The notes under the pieces: model-generated | The model's database searches: none | The model's input: the letters and a program-made list of their open reading frames with translations, nothing else | Told to the model about the DNA's origin: nothing | Shown: piece by piece, positions 26,212 through 35,922 of the stretch | Layout of the letters: every line of letters begins with the position of its first letter | Numbering within the stretch: position 1 is the stretch's first letter | Translations under genes and position numbers: made by a program | NCBI GenBank assembly: GCA_963803155.1 | Contig: CAWDMN010000046.1 | Coordinates: 124,001-188,000, forward strand | DNA from: CAWDMN01 sp963803155 | GTDB taxonomy: Bacteria; Acidobacteriota; Terriglobia; Versatilivoradales; Versatilivoraceae | Length of the DNA: 64,000 bases | Reading direction: 5' to 3'

Positions 26212-26880
26212 TTAAGCATAGACAATCCGCAACAACTCCATCATCCTGTCGATAATAAAATCAGGCTTCACTTGAGGCAGAGTGTGGCTGGAAAGACCAT
26301 AGGTCACACCGCAGGTGAGGATGCCGGCGTTTTCCCCAGTGAGAACATCCACCCGGGAATCCCCAACAATGATGGCGCGGCTTGCGGAGACTTGAAAGTC
26401 CACGAGAATCTTTTGGACGCCCATGGGATCCGGCTTTTTTTGGGGAAAACAATTCCCGCCATAGACCGCCGCAAAGTACTTCCTTACGCCTAAGCCTTCA
26501 AGTATTTTTTCACTGGCGCTCAGATGTTTGTTGGTTAAAACCCCCAAGGAGATTCCTTGGAGCTCCCGCAAGGTCTCAGCCACTCCCGGATAGAGCGAGG
26601 TGTGGTCGAGCATATGCTGGCTGTAATGATTCATAAATACATCGTAGGCTTGTTGAAGCAGCTCAGGATCCGCGTCGGGACCCATGGCGCGACGGATCAA
26701 GGTAGGAGCTCCATCTCCAATAAAACTGTAAACCAAGTCATCGGGAATCCACGGCAATCCCAGCTCTTCGCGGGCATAATTGACGCTGTCGGCCAGATCC
26801 CGCCCTGAATCCACCAAAGTGCCATCAAGATCGAAAACAATGCCATCAAACCGGCTTTTCCGCTTGGGTGCGCTGTCCAT
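26212..26880 (-). CDS. gph: HAD-superfamily phosphatase, phosphoglycolate phosphatase-like
   Basis: This is a haloacid dehalogenase hydrolase of about 222 residues. Motif I is VFDLDGTLVDS with the nucleophile Asp, motif II is LTNK, and motif III/IV is VGDSRVDVLTGENAG. The helical cap between motif I and II is of the Gph/PGP type. It most likely hydrolyses 2-phosphoglycolate or a similar small phosphate ester. The ATG at 26880 is chosen so the protein starts shortly before motif I. It is the first gene of the operon with the PH-like and zinc-ribbon proteins, an unusual neighbourhood for gph. Confidence 0.88.
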   Translation of the reverse strand: MDSAPKRKSRFDGIVFDLDGTLVDSGRDLADSVNYAREELGLPWIPDDLVYSFIGDGAPTLIRRAMGPDADPELLQQAYDVFMNHYSQHMLDHTSLYPGVAETLRELQGISLGVLTNKHLSASEKILEGLGVRKYFAAVYGGNCFPQKKPDPMGVQKILVDFQVSASRAIIVGDSRVDVLTGENAGILTCGVTYGLSSHTLPQVKPDFIIDRMMELLRIVYA

Positions 26881-27328
26881 GCAAAAGTAGCAGCTCCTCG
26901 ACAAAAATCTCGTTCATTATAAAGATTCCTGCCGGGGAACGATACTGATTTCAGAGGACAAATTCAGAAGCATACAGTCAACTCTTCGATGCAGGAGGCT
27001 GGATTTGATGAGCGGATGTTAGATGACCCTAAGCCAGACATATAGGATTTTTAGAAGTGTGACAGGAGCGAGAGTCTGCCTGAGATCAAATGCACGGAAG
27101 GATGAGCCTCCCGCCGAGGCGGACTTCGCCTGGCGATCCGTCCGTCCGCGCTTTCGCAACCGGGAACAGCTCAGCGGAAGCCTCGCCCTACCGGCTATCG
27201 CTCAATTCAATCGGTCCGCGCAAATGGGTGCGTAATCCTTGTGCGAACCGGTGCCCGCAAAGCAAGCAGGGCTGGCAAGACTAACGGGCAGAAGACTGCC
27301 CGTTACAGCATTTGGAAATGCATTTGGC
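26881..27328. other. Intergenic region with GC-rich palindromic sequence
   Basis: No gene. Positions 27100-27195 contain GC-rich sequence with CCTCCCGCCGAGGCGGAC and GCCTCGCCCTACC, akin to 16726-16860 and 39110-39185. Near 27284-27302 GGGCAG and CTGCCC form a short hairpin. No promoter for the HAD operon could be fixed. Confidence 0.5.
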
Positions 27329-30109
27329 TCAGGAGCCGATTTTTTTCGGCACAAGCAGCTGCAATTCCTCACCTGCCTGGAAACGGCGTGGCGACGGCAG
27401 CTTCTGTTCTCCAAAAGAAGAGAGGACCAACTGCGAAAGGGAAAGTTTGCCCCCTTTGACCTGAATTTGGAATTGTCCTTCTTGGTCGCGCATCTTTAGC
27501 TGGCAACTGCCCCAGGCAAAGCCGGTGGACCAGAACTGGCGGCCCGTGCGGGGAGCCAGGGTTAAGGTGCCGGTCACCGCGGAATAGTGGAATCCCGCCA
27601 GAGCCAAGACCGCTCCCCAACTGGCCATGGCTCGGGCGTAATGATGCCCGCACTCCGCTTCATCGAAAGGATTGCGTTTACGCCCGTCATAACGTTCCCG
27701 AATCATCCGGATGCAACTCAATCCTTCGGTCTCCATCCCTTCATACATCATTCCCACCGCGGCAGTGTATTCAAATCCGGTCATGACTTCCGTAAAGTAA
27801 GGGAATGGGTTTTGCGGGCGTCCCTTCGGATAACTCGCCATCAGGAGCGCTCCTTCCGAGTCGAGCGCAAACCCGCGCATTGAATTGAAATGATCATGCA
27901 GGTCCGGCTTGCGGTTGTACTTGAGAATGCTTTCCAACGTTTTGCGGACATGGGCGGGATCCACCAGATATCCCAAGCCGCAAATATGAGCGAGGAACTG
28001 TCCCACCAGCTGATCGACCAGGCAGCCTTCAGCCAGCTGATAATCGGGCTTGGTAATATCCTTGGCGCCCATCCCCACCAGCAGGCTGGGCGCAATCTCC
28101 TCTTTGCCGCGCGGAGGGCGAACCTGATGCTCATAATATTCGCCGTTAAAAAGGTTTTGATCGAGCCAGGCGCGTCCTTTCGCATAAAGCTCCCGGCAAG
28201 TCCGGGCAAAGGACTCGTCCTGGAGATGACTAGCCATCTCCTCGGCGGCCCGCAAGGCGCCCAGGTACCAAATTCCCATTTGAGGGTTGGGGCCGTAATA
28301 CTCGACGTCCATCGTGTTGTGCTGGCATCCTTCCATAATCCCGTCCTTGTTGGCATCCCAGCCGCCCGGAATCCAACAGAACTCGACGGCCTTGCGAACA
28401 TGCGGCCAAAGCTGCTTTAACAATTCTTCATCGCCGGAGAGCTGCCAGTCGCGGTACATTTTCATGATGCAGCCCATCTGGCCGTCTGCCGCGGCCTTTC
28501 CGAAATCATGGGCGCGGCCCAAGGGGAGATGAACGCGGAAACTCATCATCCCGTCCGCATTCGTGGCCTGGGCAAACTCTACCTCCCGCATGCTGGCCGC
28601 CAGACTGCCAAAGAGGAAGGGAGTAGCCTGGTCGTAATTCCAAACATGAGTGCAGGAACCATGACAACAGCCCGCATGGTTGGCGATCCCTTCCCAACCG
28701 AAGAATCGGCCGTCGGGCGTCCGGAAACAGGTTTGAGTGCGCAGGGTGCTTACATTGAAAAGCGCGCCCTCCTTGACTTCCAACGGCAAATCCGACTGGC
28801 AAAAGGTGTTGACGAAATCCGCTGTCTTGGAGTGCAACTCCTCTAGCCGCGGCAATATTTTCTCAGCCGCATCCCAGGCATCCAGATATTTTTGGCAATA
28901 ATAATTACCGATCCAATCTTCCGCTTTGGGAGTGGAGTGTTTGGGAGTCCAACTATAACGGTTGGGGAAATGCCAGGTCAGCATGAACCAGATTTTTCGA
29001 GAACCCTGAGCTGGAACCGGCACTTCCACGGCCAGGGAACCGGCAGGAGTTTGGGTCATGGCGTCTTTTTCCCGCTCCTCCAGACGGCCATCCTTGCTGA
29101 AATCATCCCAAAAATCGAGCAGCGGGAACCCCCACTCTTCCCGCGCCCAGGAAGTGCGATAACTGACCTTGCTTTCCAGATTGGTCACGAGCGCCATAGT
29201 TCCGCCGGCGGGAGCTTTGGAGTCGACTCCATCCGACAGGAAGAAAATACCTTGCGCTTGAGTTCCGCGCCGGAATTCATTGCGATTGCGTTTGGCCCCC
29301 TGAATGGTGGAATCCCCCTTCCAATCACAGCTGGTTTCTCCCGCGTCCATGCCAATAAAATTGGGAATAGTGCCACAAATGGAAGCAAATAAATCTTCCC
29401 GCGATCGGTTCTTCAATTCAAAGCAAAGGGCAGCCACGGGCAGCCCACTATTCTCGGGGTCAACGGGAATTAGGGGATTGAAAACCTTGAGATGAACTTC
29501 CAGCGGCAAATCCGGATCCGTCAAAATGACCTGCCCGAAAGGGTAGGCCGTGGCAAACGCAGCTTCGCGGAAACGGGGCAGATTCTGGTTGGGCTGGGGA
29601 GATCCCTGGCTCCCTTCAAATTCAAAATATTCCAATGGTCCTTCCAGCAGGCGGGAAACCGGCGCTCCAGCGGCGGAACGGACAAACAAAGCAAAGAAGG
29701 GACTGGTTCCACCCCCCGAGGGGACAAATCCTTTGGCGGGCCGGTTCATGATTTCCCAATCCCGCAAATCGCCGCGCCCGCCCAGCGAAACCGTTCCGGT
29801 GCCGATCCCTCCAAGTGGCAGGGCAATTCGGGCCAGATGATCCTTTGAATAATAGCGGAGGACGGGCCATAGCGGATCCGTCGTCAAATCAAGCGGAACC
29901 GGTTGCGGGGGGGACGGTGGATTTTTTTCCGCTGCATTGGCTGGAGCAGAATCCAGCTGAAAAAAACCGGCGGCTCCAATGCCGGCAACTTTGACAAAAT
30001 CCCGGCGGCCGATGCGATCTCCACACTTGTCCCCCTGGCAGCCGCAGTTGACAGGTTTCATTTTGGGTGAATTGGTGAAGCGGGAAGAATCGGTTAACTG
30101 ATTTGACAT
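27329..30109 (-). CDS. Tat-exported GH116-like glycosidase (GBA2/DUF608 family)
   Basis: This 926-residue enzyme is related to bile-acid beta-glucosidase GBA2. A twin-arginine signal lies at about residues 33-60 (IGRRDFVKVAGIGAAGFF). A beta-rich N-terminal domain starts near YSKDHLARIALPLGGIGTGTVSLGG. The (alpha/alpha)6 catalytic domain has GCCHGSCTHVWNYDQ and the GH116 signature EGCQHNTMDVEYYGPNP, whose Asp matches the usual acid/base position. I could not place the nucleophile Glu with certainty. The substrate is probably a beta-glucoside or xyloside; exact specificity is open. The gene stands alone, preceded by tandem hairpin repeats. Confidence 0.87.
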   Translation of the reverse strand: MSNQLTDSSRFTNSPKMKPVNCGCQGDKCGDRIGRRDFVKVAGIGAAGFFQLDSAPANAAEKNPPSPPQPVPLDLTTDPLWPVLRYYSKDHLARIALPLGGIGTGTVSLGGRGDLRDWEIMNRPAKGFVPSGGGTSPFFALFVRSAAGAPVSRLLEGPLEYFEFEGSQGSPQPNQNLPRFREAAFATAYPFGQVILTDPDLPLEVHLKVFNPLIPVDPENSGLPVAALCFELKNRSREDLFASICGTIPNFIGMDAGETSCDWKGDSTIQGAKRNRNEFRRGTQAQGIFFLSDGVDSKAPAGGTMALVTNLESKVSYRTSWAREEWGFPLLDFWDDFSKDGRLEEREKDAMTQTPAGSLAVEVPVPAQGSRKIWFMLTWHFPNRYSWTPKHSTPKAEDWIGNYYCQKYLDAWDAAEKILPRLEELHSKTADFVNTFCQSDLPLEVKEGALFNVSTLRTQTCFRTPDGRFFGWEGIANHAGCCHGSCTHVWNYDQATPFLFGSLAASMREVEFAQATNADGMMSFRVHLPLGRAHDFGKAAADGQMGCIMKMYRDWQLSGDEELLKQLWPHVRKAVEFCWIPGGWDANKDGIMEGCQHNTMDVEYYGPNPQMGIWYLGALRAAEEMASHLQDESFARTCRELYAKGRAWLDQNLFNGEYYEHQVRPPRGKEEIAPSLLVGMGAKDITKPDYQLAEGCLVDQLVGQFLAHICGLGYLVDPAHVRKTLESILKYNRKPDLHDHFNSMRGFALDSEGALLMASYPKGRPQNPFPYFTEVMTGFEYTAAVGMMYEGMETEGLSCIRMIRERYDGRKRNPFDEAECGHHYARAMASWGAVLALAGFHYSAVTGTLTLAPRTGRQFWSTGFAWGSCQLKMRDQEGQFQIQVKGGKLSLSQLVLSSFGEQKLPSPRRFQAGEELQLLVPKKIGS

Positions 30110-30210
30110 TTTTTTGGCTCTTAAAATAGATTCAGACGGAAAGACATTCTATCTCAAGAACCGATATCGGGAGGGAAGATAATTACGGGGAGCGGCTCCG
30201 TCCATCCACT

Positions 30211-30420
30211 AGCACGAAGCGTCAGCGAGTGATCAGCCGGGCTGGACATAAACTTGGCAACGCAAGGCTGATCGCTCGTTGTCACTTCGCGCTGGGAACC
30301 AGATCGCGGCAGCTGTGCAAAACCGCCAGCACGAAGCGATAGCGAGTGATAGGGATTGCCGTGCCATAGCAACGCAGTACAGACGCAACTTGGCTGATCG
30401 CTCGTTGTCACTTCACGCTA
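30211..30420. repeat. Two tandem copies of a hairpin-forming repeat
   Basis: Each unit begins AGCACGAAGCG...AGCGAGTGAT and ends GGCTGATCGCTCGTTGTCAC followed by TTC. The ends are complementary, so each unit folds back. Unit 1 covers 30211-30293 and unit 2 covers 30328-30420. They fill the gap between the thioesterase end and the GH116 start. Confidence 0.8.
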
Positions 30421-30481
30421 TCAGCCGCGCCATGGATTGGAATAAATTTGAGAGGGAAAATTGGAAAAAAAAGCGGGCCGA

Positions 30482-30889
30482 TCAGGTTGCAGCTACTTCA
30501 GATTGGATCGGGACGGGACGGCCCTCGGCATCAGTGGCCACCAGAATGACCTCCGCTTCCGTCACCTTGACCATCTCGGCAGGCTGGTTCTCTCTGAAGC
30601 GTTCCGCTTCCACATCCACTTTGACGGTCAAGGAAGTCCGTCCAACCTGTATGATTTTGGAATAAAAACAGACCGCATCCCCCAAATGGACGGGAGCCAC
30701 AAACACCACTTCTCTCATGGCTTTGGTTACCCAGCGCCGGCTGGCGAAACGGCGCGCTTCACTGGCGGCGGCCAGATCGATGTGACTGAGAATAACCCCG
30801 CCAAAAATGGTGCCCATGGAATTAGTGTCCTTCGGCATCATGATGATGCGGATGGAAGGGCATCCGCTGCAGAAATGTGAAGAGTTCAT
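30482..30889 (-). CDS. Hotdog-fold acyl-CoA thioesterase
   Basis: This is a 135-residue thioesterase of the YciA/BACH type that hydrolyses acyl-CoA. It has the conserved pattern DTNSMGTIFGGVILSHIDLA with the catalytic-region Asn/Asp, then VVFVAPVHLGDAV and a C-terminal VATDAEGRPVPI. Its ATG overlaps the nuoI stop by four bases (ATGA), so it is translated with the first complex I cluster. It has no known role in complex I; the pairing may only share regulation. Confidence 0.88.
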   Translation of the reverse strand: MNSSHFCSGCPSIRIIMMPKDTNSMGTIFGGVILSHIDLAAASEARRFASRRWVTKAMREVVFVAPVHLGDAVCFYSKIIQVGRTSLTVKVDVEAERFRENQPAEMVKVTEAEVILVATDAEGRPVPIQSEVAAT

Positions 30890-31377
30890 TTGTCTAATAA
30901 ATCTTCGATGTGATAAATAAGTTCTTTACGCCGATAGGTGGCAATTTCAGTAATTCCGGTATCCATCCGGATTGCGTCTTCAGGACAGGCTTCCACGCAA
31001 TATCCGCAGAACACGCACACTCCCAGATCAATGTCGAACCGAATGGGATATTTCTCAATATTGGGATCCGGATGTTCTCCCGCCACAATATAGATGCAGT
31101 GGGCCGGGCAAACCGTTTCACACATCATGCAAGCGACGCAGCGGGGAGTGCCATCATCACGCCGAGTCAACCGGTGGCGGCTGCGCAGGCGGGGAGAGGC
31201 CGGCCGACGTTCTTCCGGATACTGGAAAGTCACCGCGCCCTTCGCAGTTTTGATACCCACCAACTGAAGGGTGTGCCGCCAAAGATTGACCCAGAAGTGA
31301 CGGGCCGTAATCCAGAGACCTTTGACTATCTCGACAATATATAGACGCTCTTTGAAATTCAATTCAGAGGTATTCAT
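30886..31377 (-). CDS. nuoI: NADH-quinone oxidoreductase subunit I (cluster 1)
   Basis: This is the peripheral-arm subunit with clusters N6a and N6b. The 163 residues carry two complete 4Fe-4S motifs, CVACMMCETVCP (about 92-103) and CVFCGYCVEACP (about 131-142), after an N-terminal amphipathic part. It belongs to the first nuo cluster (A, D, F, G, H, I). A second nuoI with somewhat different motifs is at 59250. Confidence 0.95.
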   Translation of the reverse strand: MNTSELNFKERLYIVEIVKGLWITARHFWVNLWRHTLQLVGIKTAKGAVTFQYPEERRPASPRLRSRHRLTRRDDGTPRCVACMMCETVCPAHCIYIVAGEHPDPNIEKYPIRFDIDLGVCVFCGYCVEACPEDAIRMDTGITEIATYRRKELIYHIEDLLDK

Positions 31378-31452
31378 AGAGATTTGTTCTACCTCCCGGC
31401 TTCCCGCCGTTTCCGTTACTCGCCAGGGGCCGACTCCGCGGAAGCGGGCACT

Positions 31453-32532
31453 TCAGTCTATCCAATAAAGCACTACTGCTGTAAGGACCACGTTCAACAA
31501 CGCAACCGGGAAAATGATTTTCCATCCCAGCCGCATCAGCTGATCATAGCGGAAGCGAGGCAGGGTCCATCGAATCAGCAACAGGAACCAGCAAAAGAAA
31601 AATGTTTTGGCGCAAAAAGCGCCAATCTGGAGCAACGCCACGAGAAGGGCAGGCAGGTGCCAGGACAATCCGCCAGGAAAATAGAATCCATCGCTCATCA
31701 AGTATGGGATTTGCCAACCTCCAAAGAACAGTGTAGTCAACAGAGCTGAAACCAAAATGGTCTCCACAAAATCCGTCAACATGAAAAGCGCAAACTTCAT
31801 GGAGCTATATTCCAGAAAAAAGCCGATGATTTCAGATTCCCCTTCGGGAAGATCGAACGGGATCCGCTTGGTTTCGGCAATCCCCGCCACCAGAAAGAGA
31901 AGACAACCCACGGGCTGAAGCAACACTCCCCATTTTGGCAAAAAACCCCAAAGCAGTTCCCCTTGGCCCCGAACAATGGTCTGCAGGCTCATCGACTCGA
32001 AAATCATCAATATGCCCAGCACCGTCAGGCCAATGGTGATTTCATAAGAAAACATCTGGGAACTACCCCGCATGCTTCCCAAAAATGCATAATTATTGTT
32101 TGAGGACCAACCGGCCAGCACCACGCCGTAAATCCCCACGGAAACAGCGGCGAAAATGTAGAGGATGCCGACATTCAAATCCATGATCTGAAGCGGAATA
32201 GTGTACCCAAACAGTTCAACCTGGTTGCCAAAAGGGATGGCGGCAAAACCAATCAAGGCAAAAAAAGCAGAAACAAAGGGGGCCAGCGTGTGGAGAAATC
32301 TGTTTCCCCCTGGGGGCACCCAATCTTCCTTGGTCAGCAACTTGATGGGATCCGTCAGTATGTGAAATAGCCCAATGATCCGGAAGCCGAAAACGTCTGC
32401 CCGGTTAGCTCCGATCCGATCCTGCATCACCGCGCTCTGCTTGCGCTCCATCCAGGTGAGAAAAGCAGCCAAGCCCAGGACTGCATTCAGGACCAGCAAT
32501 ACTTTGGCAATTTCAATGGCAGCGTTGATCAT
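31453..32532 (-). CDS. nuoH: NADH-quinone oxidoreductase subunit H (cluster 1)
   Basis: This membrane subunit sits at the quinone entry site and has about 359 residues and eight helices. Typical segments are MERKQSAVMQDRIGANRADVF (first loop), GVYGVVLAGWSSNNNYAFLG and IPFDLPEGESEIIGFFLEYS (conserved acidic loop). ATG at 32532 is chosen because the family begins just before the first helix; the longer frame adds 15 residues that do not fit. It lies between nuoG and nuoI on the same strand, with a 340-bp gap to nuoG. Confidence 0.95.
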   Translation of the reverse strand: MINAAIEIAKVLLVLNAVLGLAAFLTWMERKQSAVMQDRIGANRADVFGFRIIGLFHILTDPIKLLTKEDWVPPGGNRFLHTLAPFVSAFFALIGFAAIPFGNQVELFGYTIPLQIMDLNVGILYIFAAVSVGIYGVVLAGWSSNNNYAFLGSMRGSSQMFSYEITIGLTVLGILMIFESMSLQTIVRGQGELLWGFLPKWGVLLQPVGCLLFLVAGIAETKRIPFDLPEGESEIIGFFLEYSSMKFALFMLTDFVETILVSALLTTLFFGGWQIPYLMSDGFYFPGGLSWHLPALLVALLQIGAFCAKTFFFCWFLLLIRWTLPRFRYDQLMRLGWKIIFPVALLNVVLTAVVLYWID

Positions 32533-32873
32533 GGCAAACTCTTCGATAATGACGAGTGGTCGTGCGTTCAGAAGCAATCAGCGATCAGCTGTCAGCTATT
32601 AGCTTCGAGCTCAAATTGGAACTTCTCGAAAATCCCACTTTTCAAAAAACGTCCAGTTTTGGAGCAGCGGTTCGGAGGACTAGTCTGAAAAAAGGCAAAT
32701 CAAACCTTCTCGCCCTCGATTTCGTCTCGCGTACGCCTTCTTGTCCTAGGGGAGCTCATTGCCATTACCGCTGCAATGCACCTATGGCCGAATCTTCAGA
32801 TTTTTCCCGAACGACCGGATTCATCATTACCAAAACACATCTTGATTCCAAATTCAGAATGCTTGCCTCAGAC
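32533..32873. other. Gap between nuoG and nuoH with short heptad array
   Basis: At 32571-32612 runs of 7-bp units AGCAATC, AGCGATC, AGCTGTC, AGCTATT, AGCTTCG and AGCTCAA are visible, a third heptad locus. At 32619-32660 AAAACTGGAC-like and GTCCAGTTTT-type words suggest a loose foldback. Nothing codes here, which is odd inside an otherwise compact nuo operon. Confidence 0.55.
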
Positions 32874-34484
32874 TTACGCCTGCATCTGATTCAACTTCTG
32901 TCCAGAACTTCCCAGACTCTCATAGCTCATCCCGGCAAAGGCAGGATGAGTTTGGGCCAATTCGCTAAAGATGGCCGAGGCCGGTTTCATTTCCGCGGGA
33001 TGCCCCAACGCTACAGTCAGTTTGATCAAAAGTTCATGTCCGGGCAGAACCCCATCGAGCGGGGGAACTGCCTGCCGGATGATTTGAGCGCGTCCTTCGA
33101 AATTGGTGAAGGTCCCCTCTATTTCCGCATAGACCGCCCGCGGCAAAATCAAATGGGCTCTCGAACTTGTGGCATTGTGATTGGTCCCCACATAAATGGT
33201 CTTCTCGAATCGGCCCAGAATTTGACTGGCCATTCCCTCCCCCAACTTGGCTACCAGATCGTGGTCAAAGACAAGCAGAACCGCCATCCTTGCATCGGGA
33301 TTATCCAACAGCTTCGCGAATCTCCCCTTGTCACTCGGCAGAATGGTTTCAGCGCCTTTACTATTGGGATTCTTATCCGCACGCAGCAGGAAATCATCCT
33401 GGACCGCGGGTCTTGAATCAGGGACCTGGAAATCCAGATTGGGCAGTTGCAGTGTTTCACCAAACAACCGTCGGATCAGGTAGAGTTCTTCATTGGTTTG
33501 CTGGGGGGATGCTAGAACGAATAGGCGCTCGCGCCCGTGCTGCTTCAAGGCTTGCAGGATTATTCCCGCGGCCGATTCAATCCCCTCTTCCATGGGACAT
33601 TCACCCCAATCCTGTCCATGGAGTAAGGCTGCGGCCACGATCCGGGAAGGAGCATCGATGAAATTGAAGCCATACCGCCCTTCATCGCAGATCCACCATT
33701 GATTGACCTGGGCGTTAAACCGGGGCTTCAGGCGGATCACCCGCCGACCTTCCGCGTGGTGAGGGCGAATCCGGTTAGTGTGCACAGAGATGTTGCAGCC
33801 GCGGCTGCAGCCCGGACAAATCGAAGGAGTCTCCGTCAAATACCAGACGCGGCATTGGAAGCGAAAATCCCGATCCGTGAGAGCACCCACCGGACAAATA
33901 TCGACGACGTTTGCCGAGTAAGGATTGTCAAGCGTTTTTCCCGGCAGCAATTGTATTTCGGATTCGGAACCCCGATTAAAAATTGCCAATTCGTTGGAAT
34001 GCGTAATTTCCCGGACAAACCGCACGCAACGGGAACAAAGAATGCAGCGCTCATTGTCGAGCATGACATGCTCTCCAATGGATTGAGCCTTCCTCCGTTT
34101 GATTTTGTTCTCATTGAAGCGGCTGTCGTAGAGCCCGAACTTCATGTAGTATTCCTGGAGAAAGCACTCCCCGGCCTGGTCGCATACCGGGCAATCCAGC
34201 GGATGATTGATCAGCAGGAATTCTAAAACGCCCGCCACGGCTTGGCGCACTTTCTCCGTGTTGGTGCGCACCACCATTCCTTCCGTCACGCGGGTGTTGC
34301 AGGCTGGTTGCAGCTTGGGCATTTTTTCGATTTCCACCAGGCACATCCGGCACGATCCAGCCACACTCAATCCGGGATGATAACAATAACGAGGGATTTC
34401 AATCCCCAGGCGGTCGGCTGCCTGGATAACGGTAGTCCCGTCGGGAACGTCAATTTCCTGGTCGTTTATCGTTAGCTTAGGCAT
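32874..34484 (-). CDS. nuoG: NADH-quinone oxidoreductase subunit G (cluster 1)
   Basis: This Fe-S subunit of the NADH module has about 536 residues, short compared with the 700-900 of many NuoG proteins. The [2Fe-2S] domain (CYHPGLSVAGSCRMCLVEI with CNTRV) and the His-ligated N5 site (HPLDCPVCDQAGEC) are present. So are the N4 motif (CILCSRCVRF with CPVGAL) and a further CPGCSRGCNISVHTN site. The molybdopterin-like C-terminal region is reduced. It is immediately downstream of nuoF. Start ATG at 34484 gives MPKLTINDQEIDVPDG. Confidence 0.95.
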   Translation of the reverse strand: MPKLTINDQEIDVPDGTTVIQAADRLGIEIPRYCYHPGLSVAGSCRMCLVEIEKMPKLQPACNTRVTEGMVVRTNTEKVRQAVAGVLEFLLINHPLDCPVCDQAGECFLQEYYMKFGLYDSRFNENKIKRRKAQSIGEHVMLDNERCILCSRCVRFVREITHSNELAIFNRGSESEIQLLPGKTLDNPYSANVVDICPVGALTDRDFRFQCRVWYLTETPSICPGCSRGCNISVHTNRIRPHHAEGRRVIRLKPRFNAQVNQWWICDEGRYGFNFIDAPSRIVAAALLHGQDWGECPMEEGIESAAGIILQALKQHGRERLFVLASPQQTNEELYLIRRLFGETLQLPNLDFQVPDSRPAVQDDFLLRADKNPNSKGAETILPSDKGRFAKLLDNPDARMAVLLVFDHDLVAKLGEGMASQILGRFEKTIYVGTNHNATSSRAHLILPRAVYAEIEGTFTNFEGRAQIIRQAVPPLDGVLPGHELLIKLTVALGHPAEMKPASAIFSELAQTHPAFAGMSYESLGSSGQKLNQMQA

Positions 34485-34617
34485 AGAGTCAATCAATCAT
34501 CGCAATTGGAATATGTCTGCTCGACCGCGATTACATCCTCCGCGGGGAAAAGCCATGGCCGGAATGCGTTCAACTATTCAAACTAATGCATTCCATCATT
34601 TTCCCAACCGAATGGAT

Positions 34618-35906
34618 TCAAGCCGGCAGCGCACAACGAACACCGGCAGCCGGACATCTCCTTTCCGTCACATGCAAATCAAATTCATGGCGGAATTTTT
34701 GAATATAACTGCGAATAGGCATGGCCGCGGCTTCCGCCAATGGGCAAATAGTGGTGCCTGTCATGTTGTCCGCAATGGAAAGCAGCGTTTTCAAATCTTC
34801 GGGCGGCCGGCGCCATCATGAATTCGCTGCAGGATTTTTCTCGCCCAGGTGGTACCTTCCCGGCAGGGAGTGCATTGACCGCAGGACTCATGCGCGTAAA
34901 ATCTGGCCAGCCGGAGCAGGGCCTTGACCATGCAGGTATCTTCATTCATCACCACCACGCCGGCGGATCCCAGCATGGAACCAATGGCCGCCACGGAATC
35001 AAAATCCATTTTGACGTCAATTTCTTCCGCTCGCAGCACTGGCACGGAACTTCCACCGGGGATCACGGCCTTGAGGGCTTTCCCGTCCTTCATGCCGCCT
35101 GCATGAGTAAAAATCAATTCGCGGAGAGTCACCCCCAGGGGGAGCTCGAATACCCCTGGCCGATTCACATGACCGCTGATGCCAAATAGGCGAGTGCCGC
35201 TGTTTTTGGGAGTCCCGATGGAGGCATACCACTCCGCTCCCTTCTCAATGATTGGGGGGACCGCGGCGATCGTCTCCACATTATTAATGACGGTGGGACA
35301 CCCGTATAGTCCCACAATGGCGGGGAATGGAGGTTTCAAGCGGGGCCAGCCCCGTTTGCCTTCCAGCGATTCGAGCAAACCGGTCTCTTCTCCACAGATA
35401 TAAGCGCCCGCGCCTCGATGCAGCACAACCTCTAAAGAGTAGTCAGAATCCAGGATGTGAGGACCAAAGAGCCCGAACCGATAAGCGTCCTTCAGCGCCT
35501 TCTTCAAAATCATGGCCTGTTCGTAATATTCGCCACGAATGTAAACGTATGAGGCATGGGCCCCAATGGCGTAACTGGCAATGGCTATTCCTTCCAACAG
35601 CAGGAAGGGATTTTTTTCGATGATCACCCGATCCTTGCATGTGCCGGGTTCACTCTCATCGGCGTTTACCACCAGGTATTTCGGCTTGCCGGAATTCTTG
35701 GGAATGAAGCTCCATTTCATCCCCGTGGGGAATCCCGCTCCTCCACGGCCGCGCAGCCCGGACTTTTTAACTTCTTCGGTGACTTGTTCAGGAGTCATCT
35801 GCCGCAAGGCTTTGCGCAGAGCCTGGAATCCTCCCGTCGAGCCATATTCTTCGGGACTCCGGATGATGCGTTCTTGAACATCTTTTAGCAGCACTAATTC
35901 CGTCAT
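34618..35906 (-). CDS. nuoF: NADH-quinone oxidoreductase subunit F (cluster 1), frameshifted near the C-terminus
   Basis: This subunit binds NADH, FMN and cluster N3. GRGGAGFPTGMKWSFIPK and VVNADESEPGTCKDR form the flavin/NADH site. ESCGQCTPCREGTTW gives three N3 cysteines. The open frame ends early at 34791 after GAGRPKI. One base more (a G between CCCG and AAGATTTG of the coding strand, near 34800-34803) lets the family tail continue as EDLKTLLSIADNMTGTTICPL and AEAAAMPIRSYIQKF to a stop at 34618. The lost part includes the fourth N3 cysteine (TTIC). nuoE, normally next to nuoF, is absent. Confidence 0.9.
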
Positions 35907-35922
35907 ATCTATTTGTTCACAA

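Noticed and set aside
34685..34945. 86-residue open frame at the nuoF end
   Set aside because: It is a third frame across the nuoF 3' part; the true continuation of NuoF is the next frame, ending at 34618.
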